DNA of 64,000 nt from Nitrososphaerota archaeon (lineage in GTDB: Archaea > Thermoproteota > Nitrososphaeria > Nitrososphaerales > Nitrosopumilaceae), in assembly GCA_016201435.1 (NCBI GenBank), contig JACQCT010000014.1, positions 248,001 through 312,000 on the forward strand. Reading direction: 5' to 3'. Shown piece by piece: positions 25,648-34,328 of the stretch. The notes under the pieces were generated by a model. It saw only the letters and a program-made list of their open reading frames with translations, made no database searches and had not been told where the DNA came from. The position numbers and the translations under genes are program-made. Each line of letters starts with the position of its first letter. Positions within the stretch are counted from its first letter, which is position 1.

Positions 25648-26589
25648 CTAGTATCCACGTTTTGCAAGCCAGTCGGACACAATCTTGTTTGCAAGCTCAT
25701 TTGGGGGTATATCTTGACGGCGTGACTGTACCCCTAGTCCACGGGTTTTTCTCTTTGACAACCTTAATGAAACAATTTGTTGTAATGTCAATGATCTTGC
25801 CTTTTTCATTATCCTTTTGTGGGATAAGTTTGGATTGCGTGCTAGAACCTTAAGATATCGCTTTTTTGTTGATGATTCAAGTTTTGATATTTGATGCGCG
25901 ATTTTAACTGCTTTTGAAACATCTGAGATGATCTGATGCAACTTTGTTGCGCCATCCCTTGAGATTGTCCTTGGCACAAGTTCTTTTAGCTTCTCTGGCA
26001 CTCCTGCAAAACCGTGGTATTTCTTAAATGTCGACATTGAAAGTCCCAATGATTGGGCAGCCTTTGATTTTCCCACCTTTTCTGCCAAGAATGCGCATGC
26101 GTCAGCCATGTCTTTTACATTCATGTTTTTGCGGTGAATATTTTCAACAACAGAAGCTGCCTTGGCATCCGGGATCTCATATTCTGTTTTTCTGGTCAAA
26201 ACCAAAACAGGAATCTTTTTTGCACCTAGTCTTTTCAGTGCAGCTAACCTTCGTTGCCCTGACATCAAGAGATACAAGTTTCCCTCTTTTTGCACCATTG
26301 GAGGATTTTGTAGTCCCTCGGTTTTGATTGACTTTGCTAGTTCTGAAATTCCTTCTCTGTTAAGCTTTCTTGCCTGAGCCTCTTTCCATACTTGAATCTG
26401 TTTTATTGGAATCTCCTTTAAACGATAGGAAACCTTTGATGAGTATCTTGTTTTTCTAACGGTCCGTCTTTTGGCGATTCGTTTAATTTTCTTTTTTTTA
26501 GCCTTTCTCAACTGTATGGCTTTATTTGAATTTTGTAAAAGGGGATTGGTTGAATCCGATTCGCTTATGTGTAATGAATAATTATGCAA
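25648..26589 (-). CDS. ParB/Srx-fold DNA-binding protein
   Basis: Protein of 313 residues. After a very basic N-terminal tail (KKKKIKRIAKRRTVRKTRYS) it has the ParB N-terminal fold: IPIKQIQVWKEAQARKLN, GQRRLAALKRLGAKKIP and ENIHRKNMNVKDMA, where GQRR and ENxxR are the nucleotide-contact boxes. A helix-turn-helix follows (SLGLSMSTFKKYHGFAG). The C-terminus is again basic. No ParA is adjacent, so it may be an orphan nucleoid or regulatory ParB-like protein. Start TTG at 26589 is uncertain. Confidence 0.8.
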   Translation of the reverse strand: MHNYSLHISESDSTNPLLQNSNKAIQLRKAKKKKIKRIAKRRTVRKTRYSSKVSYRLKEIPIKQIQVWKEAQARKLNREGISELAKSIKTEGLQNPPMVQKEGNLYLLMSGQRRLAALKRLGAKKIPVLVLTRKTEYEIPDAKAASVVENIHRKNMNVKDMADACAFLAEKVGKSKAAQSLGLSMSTFKKYHGFAGVPEKLKELVPRTISRDGATKLHQIISDVSKAVKIAHQISKLESSTKKRYLKVLARNPNLSHKRIMKKARSLTLQQIVSLRLSKRKTRGLGVQSRRQDIPPNELANKIVSDWLAKRGY

Positions 26590-26635
26590 TGAAAGATCTA
26601 ACTTGATGAAAAACTATGTGATATCTAATCTGTTT

Positions 26636-27742
26636 TTACAGGGCACTTTGTTTTTCTACTATGACTTGGCCTGTCAGCCATGGGTGAACAACACAAAAGT
26701 AATTGTACGTTCCTTCTTCAGTAAAGGTATGTGAAAACGAATTGCCGAATTTAATCAAACTGCTACGAAATACCGTACCTGTCAGACCATCTGATAGTTT
26801 TCCACTTGTGACTGTATGAGATGACGAATCTTTGTTTATCCATAATACTGTATGTCCCGCAGTGACCATTTCACTATAAGGCTGAAAACAAGAGGATTTT
26901 GATGCACATTCTTGACTTGCAGAGGAACTTGGAGTGATGACAACAAGTGGTGTAGATTTGGCTACAGAAGGTAAATCCGTTATTCCCTGCAAAAACGATT
27001 GATCAAAATAGATTTTTTTCTCAGGATAACATGAGAGCATTTTGCCATTGTCAATGTCATAAAAATGCCAATTAAGACAAGTTACATCCTGCTCAAATTT
27101 TGTATTATCAAACTTCCAGTCAAAACCATTTTGAATGCTTTCATTTGGGTAACCGTGTCCTCTAACCAACGTAATCGTATTGTTGTCATAGTTTGCCTTT
27201 ACCTCCGCAAACAACGTGTTGGGATAAAGATAGATAACATGCGGATGTTGTGTTATGGCATTAAATTCATTTCTAGTAACATATTCGTTATGAAGTAAAA
27301 TCACTATATCATATTTTTTTAATATCTGTGGGTTTTTATCAATATCAACATCCGTAATATGAGAAAAATTTTGATTTAAGAGTATGGAATTTGATGCTCC
27401 GCCTGAAACAAATGATCCTGTATAGTAAAAGGGAATATGAACTGTCAAACACTTGGAGTCACATTTCTTTGTATAGTAGTAATAAAATCCATTATCACTA
27501 TAGGCTGCTTGAGTAAAAATTGGTTGAACAAATACAATATTTTGATACGTCCGAGTCTGTAGATGATTTATGAATGTGAAATTGTCAGTTGTTGCTACTG
27601 CAGCAGCAAAGTTAGTAGAACCTAATGACCATGCTAATAAAACAAGAATTAAACTAAATATGAACATCGAGACTATTCGAAGACTAAAGAATTGGTTGGA
27701 TTTTTGCATTATTTCTTGAGCAATACTTGAATTAACTTTCAT
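26636..27742 (-). CDS. Anchored protein with C-terminal cupredoxin domain
   Basis: Protein of 368 residues with a hydrophobic N-terminal segment (about 18-50), an unrecognised extracytoplasmic domain (about 55-265), and a plastocyanin-like cupredoxin (about 270-365). Type 1 copper ligands are visible: His in DSSSHTVTSG, then Cys and His in YFCVVHPWLTG. The position usually held by the axial Met (WMTG) is Leu. Such proteins act as electron carriers in ammonia-oxidising archaea; the Leu would favour a high redox potential. The partner is unknown. Confidence 0.75.
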   Translation of the reverse strand: MKVNSSIAQEIMQKSNQFFSLRIVSMFIFSLILVLLAWSLGSTNFAAAVATTDNFTFINHLQTRTYQNIVFVQPIFTQAAYSDNGFYYYYTKKCDSKCLTVHIPFYYTGSFVSGGASNSILLNQNFSHITDVDIDKNPQILKKYDIVILLHNEYVTRNEFNAITQHPHVIYLYPNTLFAEVKANYDNNTITLVRGHGYPNESIQNGFDWKFDNTKFEQDVTCLNWHFYDIDNGKMLSCYPEKKIYFDQSFLQGITDLPSVAKSTPLVVITPSSSASQECASKSSCFQPYSEMVTAGHTVLWINKDSSSHTVTSGKLSDGLTGTVFRSSLIKFGNSFSHTFTEEGTYNYFCVVHPWLTGQVIVEKQSAL

Positions 27743-27872
27743 TTTATGTGAGAAAGTTTCACTTTACTAATTTGTTATTGTGAGTCGATTAACTTTGTCT
27801 TATTAGCTAAGATTGTAAATGATTCTTATCTGTTTCCGAATTAGAAGGATCAATTATGAATAAAGATGTCGT

Positions 27873-27969
27873 GTTTTTATTTTCTAAATTTTAAATTTTA
27901 TTCTGTAAAACACTAACAATGAAGCAGTGCTAATCACAAGTACTAACATCGCAAAGGGAAACTCTGGAA
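27873..27969 (-). repeat. 97-bp inverted repeat, copy 2
   Basis: Exact reverse complement of 25502-25598. It covers the end of the large Ig-repeat gene (sorting tail and stop at 27884) and 11 bases beyond. Because the copies are inverted, recombination between them would flip the 2.3 kb holding the ParB-like and cupredoxin genes. Confidence 0.9.
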
Positions 27970-30136
27970 TTGGCGGAATTACTTTTGACATATTGGTGAT
28001 TGTTATGACGTGTGTAGAAAAGTGAGGAATCAATACCAGTATCTGTGCTCCGCTTTGAGTAGTAATTATCGCAAAACTGGGATTGTCTGTGCTCTTTGCA
28101 TGCAGTATAGAATTTACATCTACAGCTGGAGCGATTTGGTTGCCGTCGTACATTATTCCAAGATATTTTAGATTACCTGCATTTATTGCTGCATCTTCAA
28201 GGTTAATGAGAAGAACTTTGGGAATTGTCTGACTTGGTGCGCTGACAGTAACACTAAGTGAATCAGGCGATGTATTATTTGTGTGAACTGATATGTTATT
28301 GTCAATAGATGTGGTTTGTACAGTCTGATTCATTATGTTGATTTCTGCTGCTATTGTTTCATTATTTTTTGCCTTGTCAATATTGTCAATGTCCTGTTGA
28401 GTAGCACTAACAATTACCCCTGCAGATGGTTGGGGTGATGGTAGTGTTGGTTGAGGTGGTGTAGTTGATGGTGTAGTTGGCGTAGATGGCGTACTAGATG
28501 TTGCAGACAATGATGATACACCAAAGCTGCTCGAATGATAAGAATCGCCTAGATATGTGGCACTTATTGTTATCATAGTAGACGAGTCAGAGTGTGGGGT
28601 ATACGACAGAGAACAATGGTTACCTGAAAGTATGCAATTATTTGGAGTAAAAGTTCCACCCGCACCATTGTCGCTCCATGATATAATTCCAATCAAAGAT
28701 GTAGATGGATTTGAAGTGTCAGCAACAGTAGCAGTAAATGTAACTGCATTTCCTGAAGTAAATGTTGCAGGATTTGGTGTAACTGTAGTGGTGGTACCAC
28801 TAATGACGTTTGTTGATATTTGCGATGTGGCAAAACTGTTCAAATGAGTGCTGTCACCTGAATATGTCGCATTAATTGTAATCACATTAGGTGGGTTTCC
28901 AGAAGCAACATACCTTGATACACATGCACCTGATGAAAGCGTACACGAGGTTGCGTTGAACTGGCCACCTGCATTGTTATCTTTCCATGATACAGTGCCT
29001 GAGGGGGTGGTAGGAGAGCTTGATGCATCATTGATTTTAACAACATATGTGACTGTTCCATTAGAAGACAGGATTACCGGATTTGGCGTAAGGGATACAG
29101 TTGTACGATGCAGCACGTTTACAGAAAGAGATGATATTCCAGCACTTCCTGAATGAGCAGAATCACCTGCATAGCTTGCAGTTATTGTGACTGAGCTAGT
29201 AGAAGTAATAGAAGCAGTGTATGATGTGGTGCAGCTTCCAGATGACAAGGTACATGGAGTTGGAGTGAATGTGCCTCCGGAACCGCCATCACTCCATGTT
29301 ACAGTACCAGTTGGAGTAGTCGGAGACATGTGACTGTCAATTATTGTTACAGTAAATGTAACTTGAGCTCCTGAATTTACTGTAGATGGGTTTGGTGTAA
29401 CTGTAGTGGTTGTGGAATGGATCTGATTTACTGTCAACGATGATGTTCCAGAGCTTGAAGAATGGGTACTGTCACCTGCATAGTTTGCAGTTATTGCAAC
29501 TGAGCTGGCAGAGTTTGTAGAAGCAGTGTATGATGTGGTGCAGGTTCCAGATGATAATGTACAGGAAGCTGGATTGAATGTGCCTCCGGAACCGCCAGCA
29601 CTCCATGTTACAGTACTAGTTGGAGTAGTTGGCGAGCTATACGTATCATTTACTTTTACAACAAATGTTACTGAACCAGTAGATAATGTTGCAGGATTTG
29701 GTGTAACTGTAGTGATTGTGGAATGGATTAGATTTACTGTCAACGATGATGAACTAGAGTTTGTAGAATGGGTACTGTCACCTGCATAGTTTGCAGTTAT
29801 CGCTACTCCGGGAAGAGATGTCGTGGAAGCAGTGTATGATGTTGTGCAGCTTCCAGATGACAAGGTACATGGAGTTGGAGTGAATGTGCCTCCGGAACCG
29901 CCATCACTCCATGTTACAGTACCAGTTGGAATGTTTGTAGAGTTGGTAGTATCAGCAACTGTTGCAGTAAATGTAACTTGAGCCCCTGAATTTACTGTAG
30001 ATGGGTTTGGTGTAACTGTGATATTTGTTGAGTCTAAAGAATAAGCATTATGATTTAGAAATCCGATTAGAGTAATTAAAGTAACAGTGACAGCTAAAAT
30101 TGTGAGCCTTTGCAATAGTGTGCTTCGCTTTTCCAA
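27884..30136 (-). CDS. Large Ig-repeat surface protein with PEFP sorting tail
   Basis: Exported protein of 750 residues (TTG start). Signal peptide 1-33, then five tandem ~102-residue Ig-like repeats (about 37-545), each with TVTPNP near its start and most with a Cys pair of the type PCTLSSGSCTTSYTAS that could form a disulphide. A Pro/Thr/Ser linker (about 547-573) leads to a folded domain and the tail IPEFPFAMLVLVISTA with helix and basic end. Likely a cell-surface stalk or adhesin; function inferred from architecture. Confidence 0.8.
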   Translation of the reverse strand: MEKRSTLLQRLTILAVTVTLITLIGFLNHNAYSLDSTNITVTPNPSTVNSGAQVTFTATVADTTNSTNIPTGTVTWSDGGSGGTFTPTPCTLSSGSCTTSYTASTTSLPGVAITANYAGDSTHSTNSSSSSLTVNLIHSTITTVTPNPATLSTGSVTFVVKVNDTYSSPTTPTSTVTWSAGGSGGTFNPASCTLSSGTCTTSYTASTNSASSVAITANYAGDSTHSSSSGTSSLTVNQIHSTTTTVTPNPSTVNSGAQVTFTVTIIDSHMSPTTPTGTVTWSDGGSGGTFTPTPCTLSSGSCTTSYTASITSTSSVTITASYAGDSAHSGSAGISSLSVNVLHRTTVSLTPNPVILSSNGTVTYVVKINDASSSPTTPSGTVSWKDNNAGGQFNATSCTLSSGACVSRYVASGNPPNVITINATYSGDSTHLNSFATSQISTNVISGTTTTVTPNPATFTSGNAVTFTATVADTSNPSTSLIGIISWSDNGAGGTFTPNNCILSGNHCSLSYTPHSDSSTMITISATYLGDSYHSSSFGVSSLSATSSTPSTPTTPSTTPPQPTLPSPQPSAGVIVSATQQDIDNIDKAKNNETIAAEINIMNQTVQTTSIDNNISVHTNNTSPDSLSVTVSAPSQTIPKVLLINLEDAAINAGNLKYLGIMYDGNQIAPAVDVNSILHAKSTDNPSFAIITTQSGAQILVLIPHFSTHVITITNMSKVIPPIPEFPFAMLVLVISTASLLVFYRIKFKI
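28502..30028 (-). repeat. Five tandem ~306-bp Ig-module repeats
   Basis: The DNA encoding residues 37-545 consists of five direct repeats. Repeats 1 and 3 share long near-identical stretches (for example around 29280-29310 and 29890-29920), which suggests recent unequal recombination. The copy number may vary between strains. Confidence 0.7.
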
Positions 30137-30283
30137 TCATATAAGATTGATCTTGTGTCAAACTTGTTTTTGATTATTCATCTAATTCATCACGTATGAC
30201 AATTATTGATGACTATGATTATACAACATTTTTGTTGCAAAAACCTCTTGAATTGATATATAATTTTTCGACCAAGTGCAGGC

Positions 30284-30517
30284 ATGAGAACAATATCAAC
30301 AAAAGAAAACAAGACTAGACGGGAACGAGTCTTGGCTGGTGATACATTGCTTGCTAATATTCACCTAGAAAGTGGTCTGTTCAGGGAACAAAGACTCACC
30401 TGTGCAAACCACACAGATGAAGAGATAGTTCTTGATAAAATAGGATGGAAAAATTTTATCTGTCCAAAATGTGGCAGTGATTACTCTATTGGAAGAAAGA
30501 TCACAGTATTGGAGTGA
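30284..30517 (+). CDS. Small zinc-ribbon-like protein
   Basis: Protein of 77 residues. A basic N-terminus (KENKTRRERVLAGD) is followed by a Cys/His set: LTCANHTDEE, then ICPKCGSDY, which can hold one zinc. A clear TATA box GATATATAAT (30257-30266) lies about 25 bases before the ATG, so the mRNA should be leaderless. Function unknown. Confidence 0.65.
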   Translation: MRTISTKENKTRRERVLAGDTLLANIHLESGLFREQRLTCANHTDEEIVLDKIGWKNFICPKCGSDYSIGRKITVLE

Positions 30518-30577
30518 AAGCCCGTAATATACAAGATACAATCCATAAAATTAATTCTTAAAATCAGAAAGGATTTT

Positions 30578-31024
30578 TTATTTTTTACAGTATGAAACTA
30601 GTTCGCCAAGAAAGTATGACCAACCCTGATTGTGCTCTTTGGCACTTTTCTGATCTCCCTCTTTTCCTGTAAATCCTGAATGTGTCAGAGTCAATCTGGT
30701 TTTGTTCTTACTTAGTTGTTCCAATTCCCATGTTACAACAGTTTCAGGAAAGTCAGGAATATTCCTGTGCTGCCATGTATATGCCAGTTTTTTATTTGGA
30801 ATAAATTCAAGAACCTTGCCTTCAGGAAAAAAATCTTGATCCATTTTCTTACGCCTATCAGAATCCTTGAAAAAGGAGAACTTGAATTTGCCTCCAGTCT
30901 TAGGTTCAAGTATTGCAGCATCAGGAAACCAATTGGTTAATTCCATTGGATCAGAAATAGCCTTGAATACCACTTCTGGAGATGCATCAATTTCAATTAT
31001 TTTCTTGATATCCAGATCACTCAT
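30578..31024 (-). CDS. AHSA1-type SRPBCC protein
   Basis: Protein of about 148 residues with the AHSA1/START-like fold (IEIDASPEVVFKAISDPMEL, then TGGKFKFSF and VTWELEQLSKNKTRLTLTHSGF). Genes of this type are commonly coupled to an ArsR regulator, as here: its ATG at 31024 overlaps the end of the arsR-like gene by 8 bases (ATGAGTGA). Likely ligand binding or stress-related; substrate unknown. Confidence 0.85.
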   Translation of the reverse strand: MSDLDIKKIIEIDASPEVVFKAISDPMELTNWFPDAAILEPKTGGKFKFSFFKDSDRRKKMDQDFFPEGKVLEFIPNKKLAYTWQHRNIPDFPETVVTWELEQLSKNKTRLTLTHSGFTGKEGDQKSAKEHNQGWSYFLGELVSYCKK

Positions 31025-31331
31025 GTTTCTTTTTCCTTTCTTTATTTTCGACAAATTCTTTAAGTGAGTTCATTTTGTAACCCCACATCTTTTCAAAAAA
31101 ATCAATTATCTCAAGTGATTTTCTCTCGTCAAGTGAGTAATACCTGTTCTTTCCAAGCTTTTGTTCAGTAATAAGATCAGCATTCTTTAGAATACGAAGA
31201 TGACTAGATAGTGCAGGAGGAGTAAATTGGAAATGACCAGCCAACTCACCGGGAGTCATCTTTCTTTTTCTAAGCAACAATAGGATTTCCCTTCTGCTAT
31301 CATCAGCCATTGCCTTCCAGAGAGATTCCAT
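31017..31331 (-). CDS. ArsR-family HTH regulator
   Basis: Winged-helix repressor of about 104 residues: MESLWKAMADDSRREILLLL, MTPGELAGHFQFTPPALSSH, LRILKNADLITEQ. No Cys metal site is visible, so it probably senses something other than thiol-bound metals. ATG 31331 is preferred over 31352, which lies inside the operator palindrome. It is the first gene of an operon with the AHSA1-type gene. Confidence 0.85.
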   Translation of the reverse strand: MESLWKAMADDSRREILLLLRKRKMTPGELAGHFQFTPPALSSHLRILKNADLITEQKLGKNRYYSLDERKSLEIIDFFEKMWGYKMNSLKEFVENKERKKKHE

Positions 31332-31346
31332 GTCAATATAATAATT

Positions 31347-31366
31347 AAACAATTATTTAATTGTTT
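31347..31366. promoter_or_regulatory. Perfect 20-base operator palindrome
   Basis: AAACAATTATTTAATTGTTT is a perfect 9-bp inverted repeat with a 2-base centre. It lies between a TATA-like TATATTTA (31371-31378, leftward) and the ArsR start at 31331, where a bound repressor would block initiation. Autoregulation by the ArsR protein is the natural reading. Confidence 0.65.
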
Positions 31367-31409
31367 AGGTAAATATAGCTTGTTTCAAAAAATATACAAA
31401 AAATGAGAT

Positions 31410-31778
31410 TTACTTTGCGTTCTTATCAAACTGAATTATACCAAACACGTTTCCTTCCGTGTCCATGCATTGAGCAAAGTATCCTACTGTTGGAATAGGC
31501 ATCTTGGGTGCAATTATCTTTCCACCTTTTGATTGGATCTTCTTTGAGAATTCATCAACAGATGATACATCGATGGTGTTTGTTATGCCAGCTTGGCCTG
31601 GCATTCTCTTACATAGTCCACCGTTTATTCCTGGTTGCTTGTCGTCTCCTGTTATTGTCATCCAATATTCCATTGGACCATTCCACTTGTCAAATTTCCA
31701 TCCAAAGATCTCACTATAGAATTTCTGTGCTCGTGCAGGATCATCTGCTGGTACATCAAAGTGAACAATTCGTGGCAT
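31410..31778 (-). CDS. Glyoxalase/VOC-family protein
   Basis: Protein of 122 residues with the VOC fold: IVHFDVPADDPARAQKFYSEIFGWKF, then GLCKRMP, and DTEGNVFGIIQFD with the metal-ligand Glu region at the end. The subgroup is the glyoxalase-like type close to YP_-style small VOC proteins of unknown substrate. It is in the same direction as the ArsR operon but 58 bases downstream of it, so it may be its third member. Confidence 0.8.
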   Translation of the reverse strand: MPRIVHFDVPADDPARAQKFYSEIFGWKFDKWNGPMEYWMTITGDDKQPGINGGLCKRMPGQAGITNTIDVSSVDEFSKKIQSKGGKIIAPKMPIPTVGYFAQCMDTEGNVFGIIQFDKNAK

Positions 31779-31922
31779 TTTATATTGTTCTTCAAAGTTG
31801 TTTATTTACTTTATTACAAATAGAGGTAATTTGTTAAAGACGATAAGTTTTTGCGTTTATGTTAATTCATAGGACTATGTATTCAACATAGAAAGACGAA
31901 TTCTATACGGTGAATCCTTTTG

Positions 31923-32081
31923 ATGAAGAAGATGCAATGTAACGTATTGTCAGAGATCTGTGAACAAGAAATTCAGTCAGATGTGATCCAAGAAGAAATG
32001 TCTTGTGTTGACATACAAACCAGTAAAATCATTCAGATTTGTGCGGCTGAATTTGATCGTATTTTGGACCCATTTTTGTAA
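31923..32081 (+). CDS. Possible small acidic protein
   Basis: A 52-codon ATG frame, MKKMQCNVLSEICEQEIQSD..., Cys-containing and acidic, within the 427-base gap between 31778 and 32206. Apart from this frame the gap holds only the promoter of the next gene. Coding is possible but unproven; a TATA-like element (TTCTATACGG, 31901-31910) is too close for a leaderless start. Confidence 0.3.
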   Translation: MKKMQCNVLSEICEQEIQSDVIQEEMSCVDIQTSKIIQICAAEFDRILDPFL

Positions 32082-32205
32082 AATATTTAAAATCATATTT
32101 AGTGATTTTTTGTGCGGGGGCTGGTTTCTCAACTCTCATGATTACTGGTTTTAATTACCAACCATTACCAATAGGTATATATGTTGATACCAATAAAGGG
32201 AATCC

Positions 32206-32646
32206 ATGAGTAAATCAGCACCGGAACCAAAAGAGTTCCATACAGAATCAAAAGAAATCCACGCAGTTTACAAGCACAACGCAGACAGATTTTTTGATGA
32301 GGTAGAAAAGTCAATACCACAATATCATCAATCAATAACAAATCTTCAGCGTTCATACGTTGCAGCATGGCAAAAGGCAACAGAATCAGCCATTTCCATG
32401 AATCATGAATTTGCAACCAAATCTGGCATAAACACAAGTGTTCCAGCAGCAATGGTAAAGATAGTAAACGACACAACTGAAGAGCTCATCAAGGCACAAG
32501 CAGTACAAAATAAAGTAGTGCTGGCTGCAGTTGATGCTACTCAGCAAGCGATCAATACATTCAACGAGAATGCAAAAATGTTCACTGGTCTAAACCAAGG
32601 CGTACTGCAATATTGGATTCAAGCATGCACACCTACACGAAACTAG
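32206..32646 (+). CDS. Phasin-like protein
   Basis: All-helical protein of 146 residues with long amphipathic helices (RSYVAAWQKATESAISMNHEF, then ELIKAQAVQNKVVLAAVDAT). The composition and the FNENAKMFTGLNQGVLQYW end fit phasin-type granule proteins. TATA GGTATATATG (32174-32183) lies about 25 bases before the ATG. It is convergent with the Ig-repeat gene. Confidence 0.55.
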   Translation: MSKSAPEPKEFHTESKEIHAVYKHNADRFFDEVEKSIPQYHQSITNLQRSYVAAWQKATESAISMNHEFATKSGINTSVPAAMVKIVNDTTEELIKAQAVQNKVVLAAVDATQQAINTFNENAKMFTGLNQGVLQYWIQACTPTRN

Positions 32647-32657
32647 TGTAAAGGAGC

Positions 32658-32686
32658 TTTTTTTTATTTTTTAAATTTTTCTAGTC
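32658..32686 (+). terminator. T-tract terminator
   Basis: TTTTTTTTATTTTTTAAATTTTT follows the stop at 32646 by about ten bases with no hairpin, the usual form of archaeal transcription end. It lies between convergent genes. Confidence 0.5.
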
Positions 32687-34216
32687 GTCTTGTTGCTTAC
32701 TAGCTTTGTGTTTATTATTTCCATGTGAGTTATTTGTTTCTATATTATGCTTTACTGAAAGATCTTGCTTTTCTTTTCCTTTATCGTTTTCGTTATCAGA
32801 GTCCTTTTCATTATCAGAATTCTTTTCATTGTCAGAATCTTTTTCATTAACTTGTTTTACATCATGAGGATTGTCTTTGTGGGCTTTATGAATCTCAATG
32901 TGACCTTTCACTTGGCCTGAGTTTTGATAGATTACCTTGCCTGAACCATCAGTTATTGTAATGGAAAATGTGTCATGTTCGCCCTTCTTGTCCGGATCAG
33001 TGATACTTACAGAGAATGTGAAACTTGATGTGCCATTTACTCTGGCTTTTCCGCTAAATGATGCGTGTGTCAGGCTTTGGTCTATAGATAAGGAGGTCAT
33101 GTTGTTGCTGTGCAATTTTATTTTTGAATTCTTGTCAATGTATTCAAGGATGCCTTTAATTTTCTTCTTGCCATTGCTGTCAGCAATTACTTTAAATCCA
33201 AAATGCACGCCCTTTCCGATATGACCTCCACCAGTTACCTTTCCTAATGTTACACCTTGAACTGTATTTGCAACTGTAACTGTGATAGAGTTCGAGGTAC
33301 TAGGATTCAGGTTACTGTTACCAGAATATGATGCTGTCACCTTGTTAGTTCCAGCAGGAAGTGAAGAGGTAGCAAATGTGGCCTTGCCGCCTGACAATGT
33401 TACCGGAGAGCCAAAGTTGGTTCCATTGATTAGGAATTGTATGGTCCCAGTTGCAGATGATGGAGACACTGTAGCTGTAAAGTTTACAGACTTGCCAAAT
33501 AATATGGAGGTAGTGTTTGAGCTCAAAGTTGTAATGGAGGAAACAGGTACCGGGTTTACAGTCAGTACCAGTGTACCACTAGCGCTTGAAAAATCGTTAG
33601 TGTCACCAAGATATGTTGCTATTATACCATGACTGCCTACTGATAATGATGATGTGACAAATGTTGCCTTACCACTAGATATTGTACCTGTACCCAATAC
33701 TGTGTGTGACATAGTGCTGCTGTCATTGAACTGTACTGTTCCAGTTGCAGATGACGGAGACACTGTAGCTGTAAAGTTTACAGACTTGCCAAATAATATG
33801 GAGGTAGTGTTTGAGCTCAAAGTTGTAGTAGAAGAAGCCAGATTCACGGTCTGTACCAGGATACCACTCACACTAGAGTTATTGTTTGCATCACCAAGAT
33901 ATCTAGCAACAATGTTGTGTGATCCTACAGACAGGGAAGATATGGAAAATGTTGTATTACCTGTAATGCCTAGCGTACCAGCACCAAGAGTAGTAGGTGG
34001 ACTGGTACTAGTGTCATTAAACTGTACTGTTCCTGTTGCGTTGTTGGGTGTTACAAAAGCAGTAAATGTTACTAAATGACCAAATGTTGATGGATTTTGT
34101 GATGATATGATTGCAGTGGAAGATCCCACAGTAGCAAAAGCAGACAAAAATCCGATAGGAGCTGCTAACGAGCATAATAATAGAATCCAAACAAATGAGA
34201 TTCCTAATATTTTCAT
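32681..34216 (-). CDS. Ig-repeat surface protein with acidic tail
   Basis: Exported protein of about 511 residues. ATG 34216 begins the signal peptide MKILGISFVWILLLCSL. Three tandem ~95-residue Ig-like (group 3 type) repeats follow, each with NFTATVSP or a variant, ATGTVQF and SVGSHNI. Then comes a domain starting VTGGGHIGKGVHFGFKVI, of a kind seen in other surface proteins, and a low-complexity tail with KDSDNEKNSDNEKDSDNE repeats. No PEF tail or membrane anchor is visible, so it is probably secreted or held by the charged tail. Confidence 0.75.
   Translation of the reverse strand: MKILGISFVWILLLCSLAAPIGFLSAFATVGSSTAIISSQNPSTFGHLVTFTAFVTPNNATGTVQFNDTSTSPPTTLGAGTLGITGNTTFSISSLSVGSHNIVARYLGDANNNSSVSGILVQTVNLASSTTTLSSNTTSILFGKSVNFTATVSPSSATGTVQFNDSSTMSHTVLGTGTISSGKATFVTSSLSVGSHGIIATYLGDTNDFSSASGTLVLTVNPVPVSSITTLSSNTTSILFGKSVNFTATVSPSSATGTIQFLINGTNFGSPVTLSGGKATFATSSLPAGTNKVTASYSGNSNLNPSTSNSITVTVANTVQGVTLGKVTGGGHIGKGVHFGFKVIADSNGKKKIKGILEYIDKNSKIKLHSNNMTSLSIDQSLTHASFSGKARVNGTSSFTFSVSITDPDKKGEHDTFSITITDGSGKVIYQNSGQVKGHIEIHKAHKDNPHDVKQVNEKDSDNEKNSDNEKDSDNENDKGKEKQDLSVKHNIETNNSHGNNKHKASKQQDD
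33447..33827 (-). repeat. Near-identical 87-bp repeats inside Ig modules
   Basis: 33447-33533 and 33741-33827 differ at a single base (T versus C). They encode the FGKSVNFTATVSPSSATGT part of repeats 3 and 2. The near identity points to recent duplication or gene conversion between modules. Confidence 0.85.
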
Positions 34217-34328
34217 TAACAAATCTTTTCTATTATTGCATATAACCATCTGGCAGTATTCATCAGTAGAAATTCTACGTAACGTTAAAGTATATCTTTT
34301 AGTTTGTAGGTGAGTCTGATAAGACTCT

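Noticed and set aside
25648-26589. ParB-like gene as evidence for a plasmid or integrated element
   Set aside because: No ParA, replication gene, integrase or attachment repeats flank it; chromosomal orphan ParB-like proteins are common.
28557-29789. Rightward frames of 87-102 codons inside the Ig-repeat gene
   Set aside because: They are antisense shadows of the tandem repeats; they recur only because the DNA repeats.
31923-32081. Toxin-antitoxin reading of the small ORF before the phasin-like gene
   Set aside because: No toxin fold or partner gene is visible; the ORF is kept only as a low-confidence candidate.
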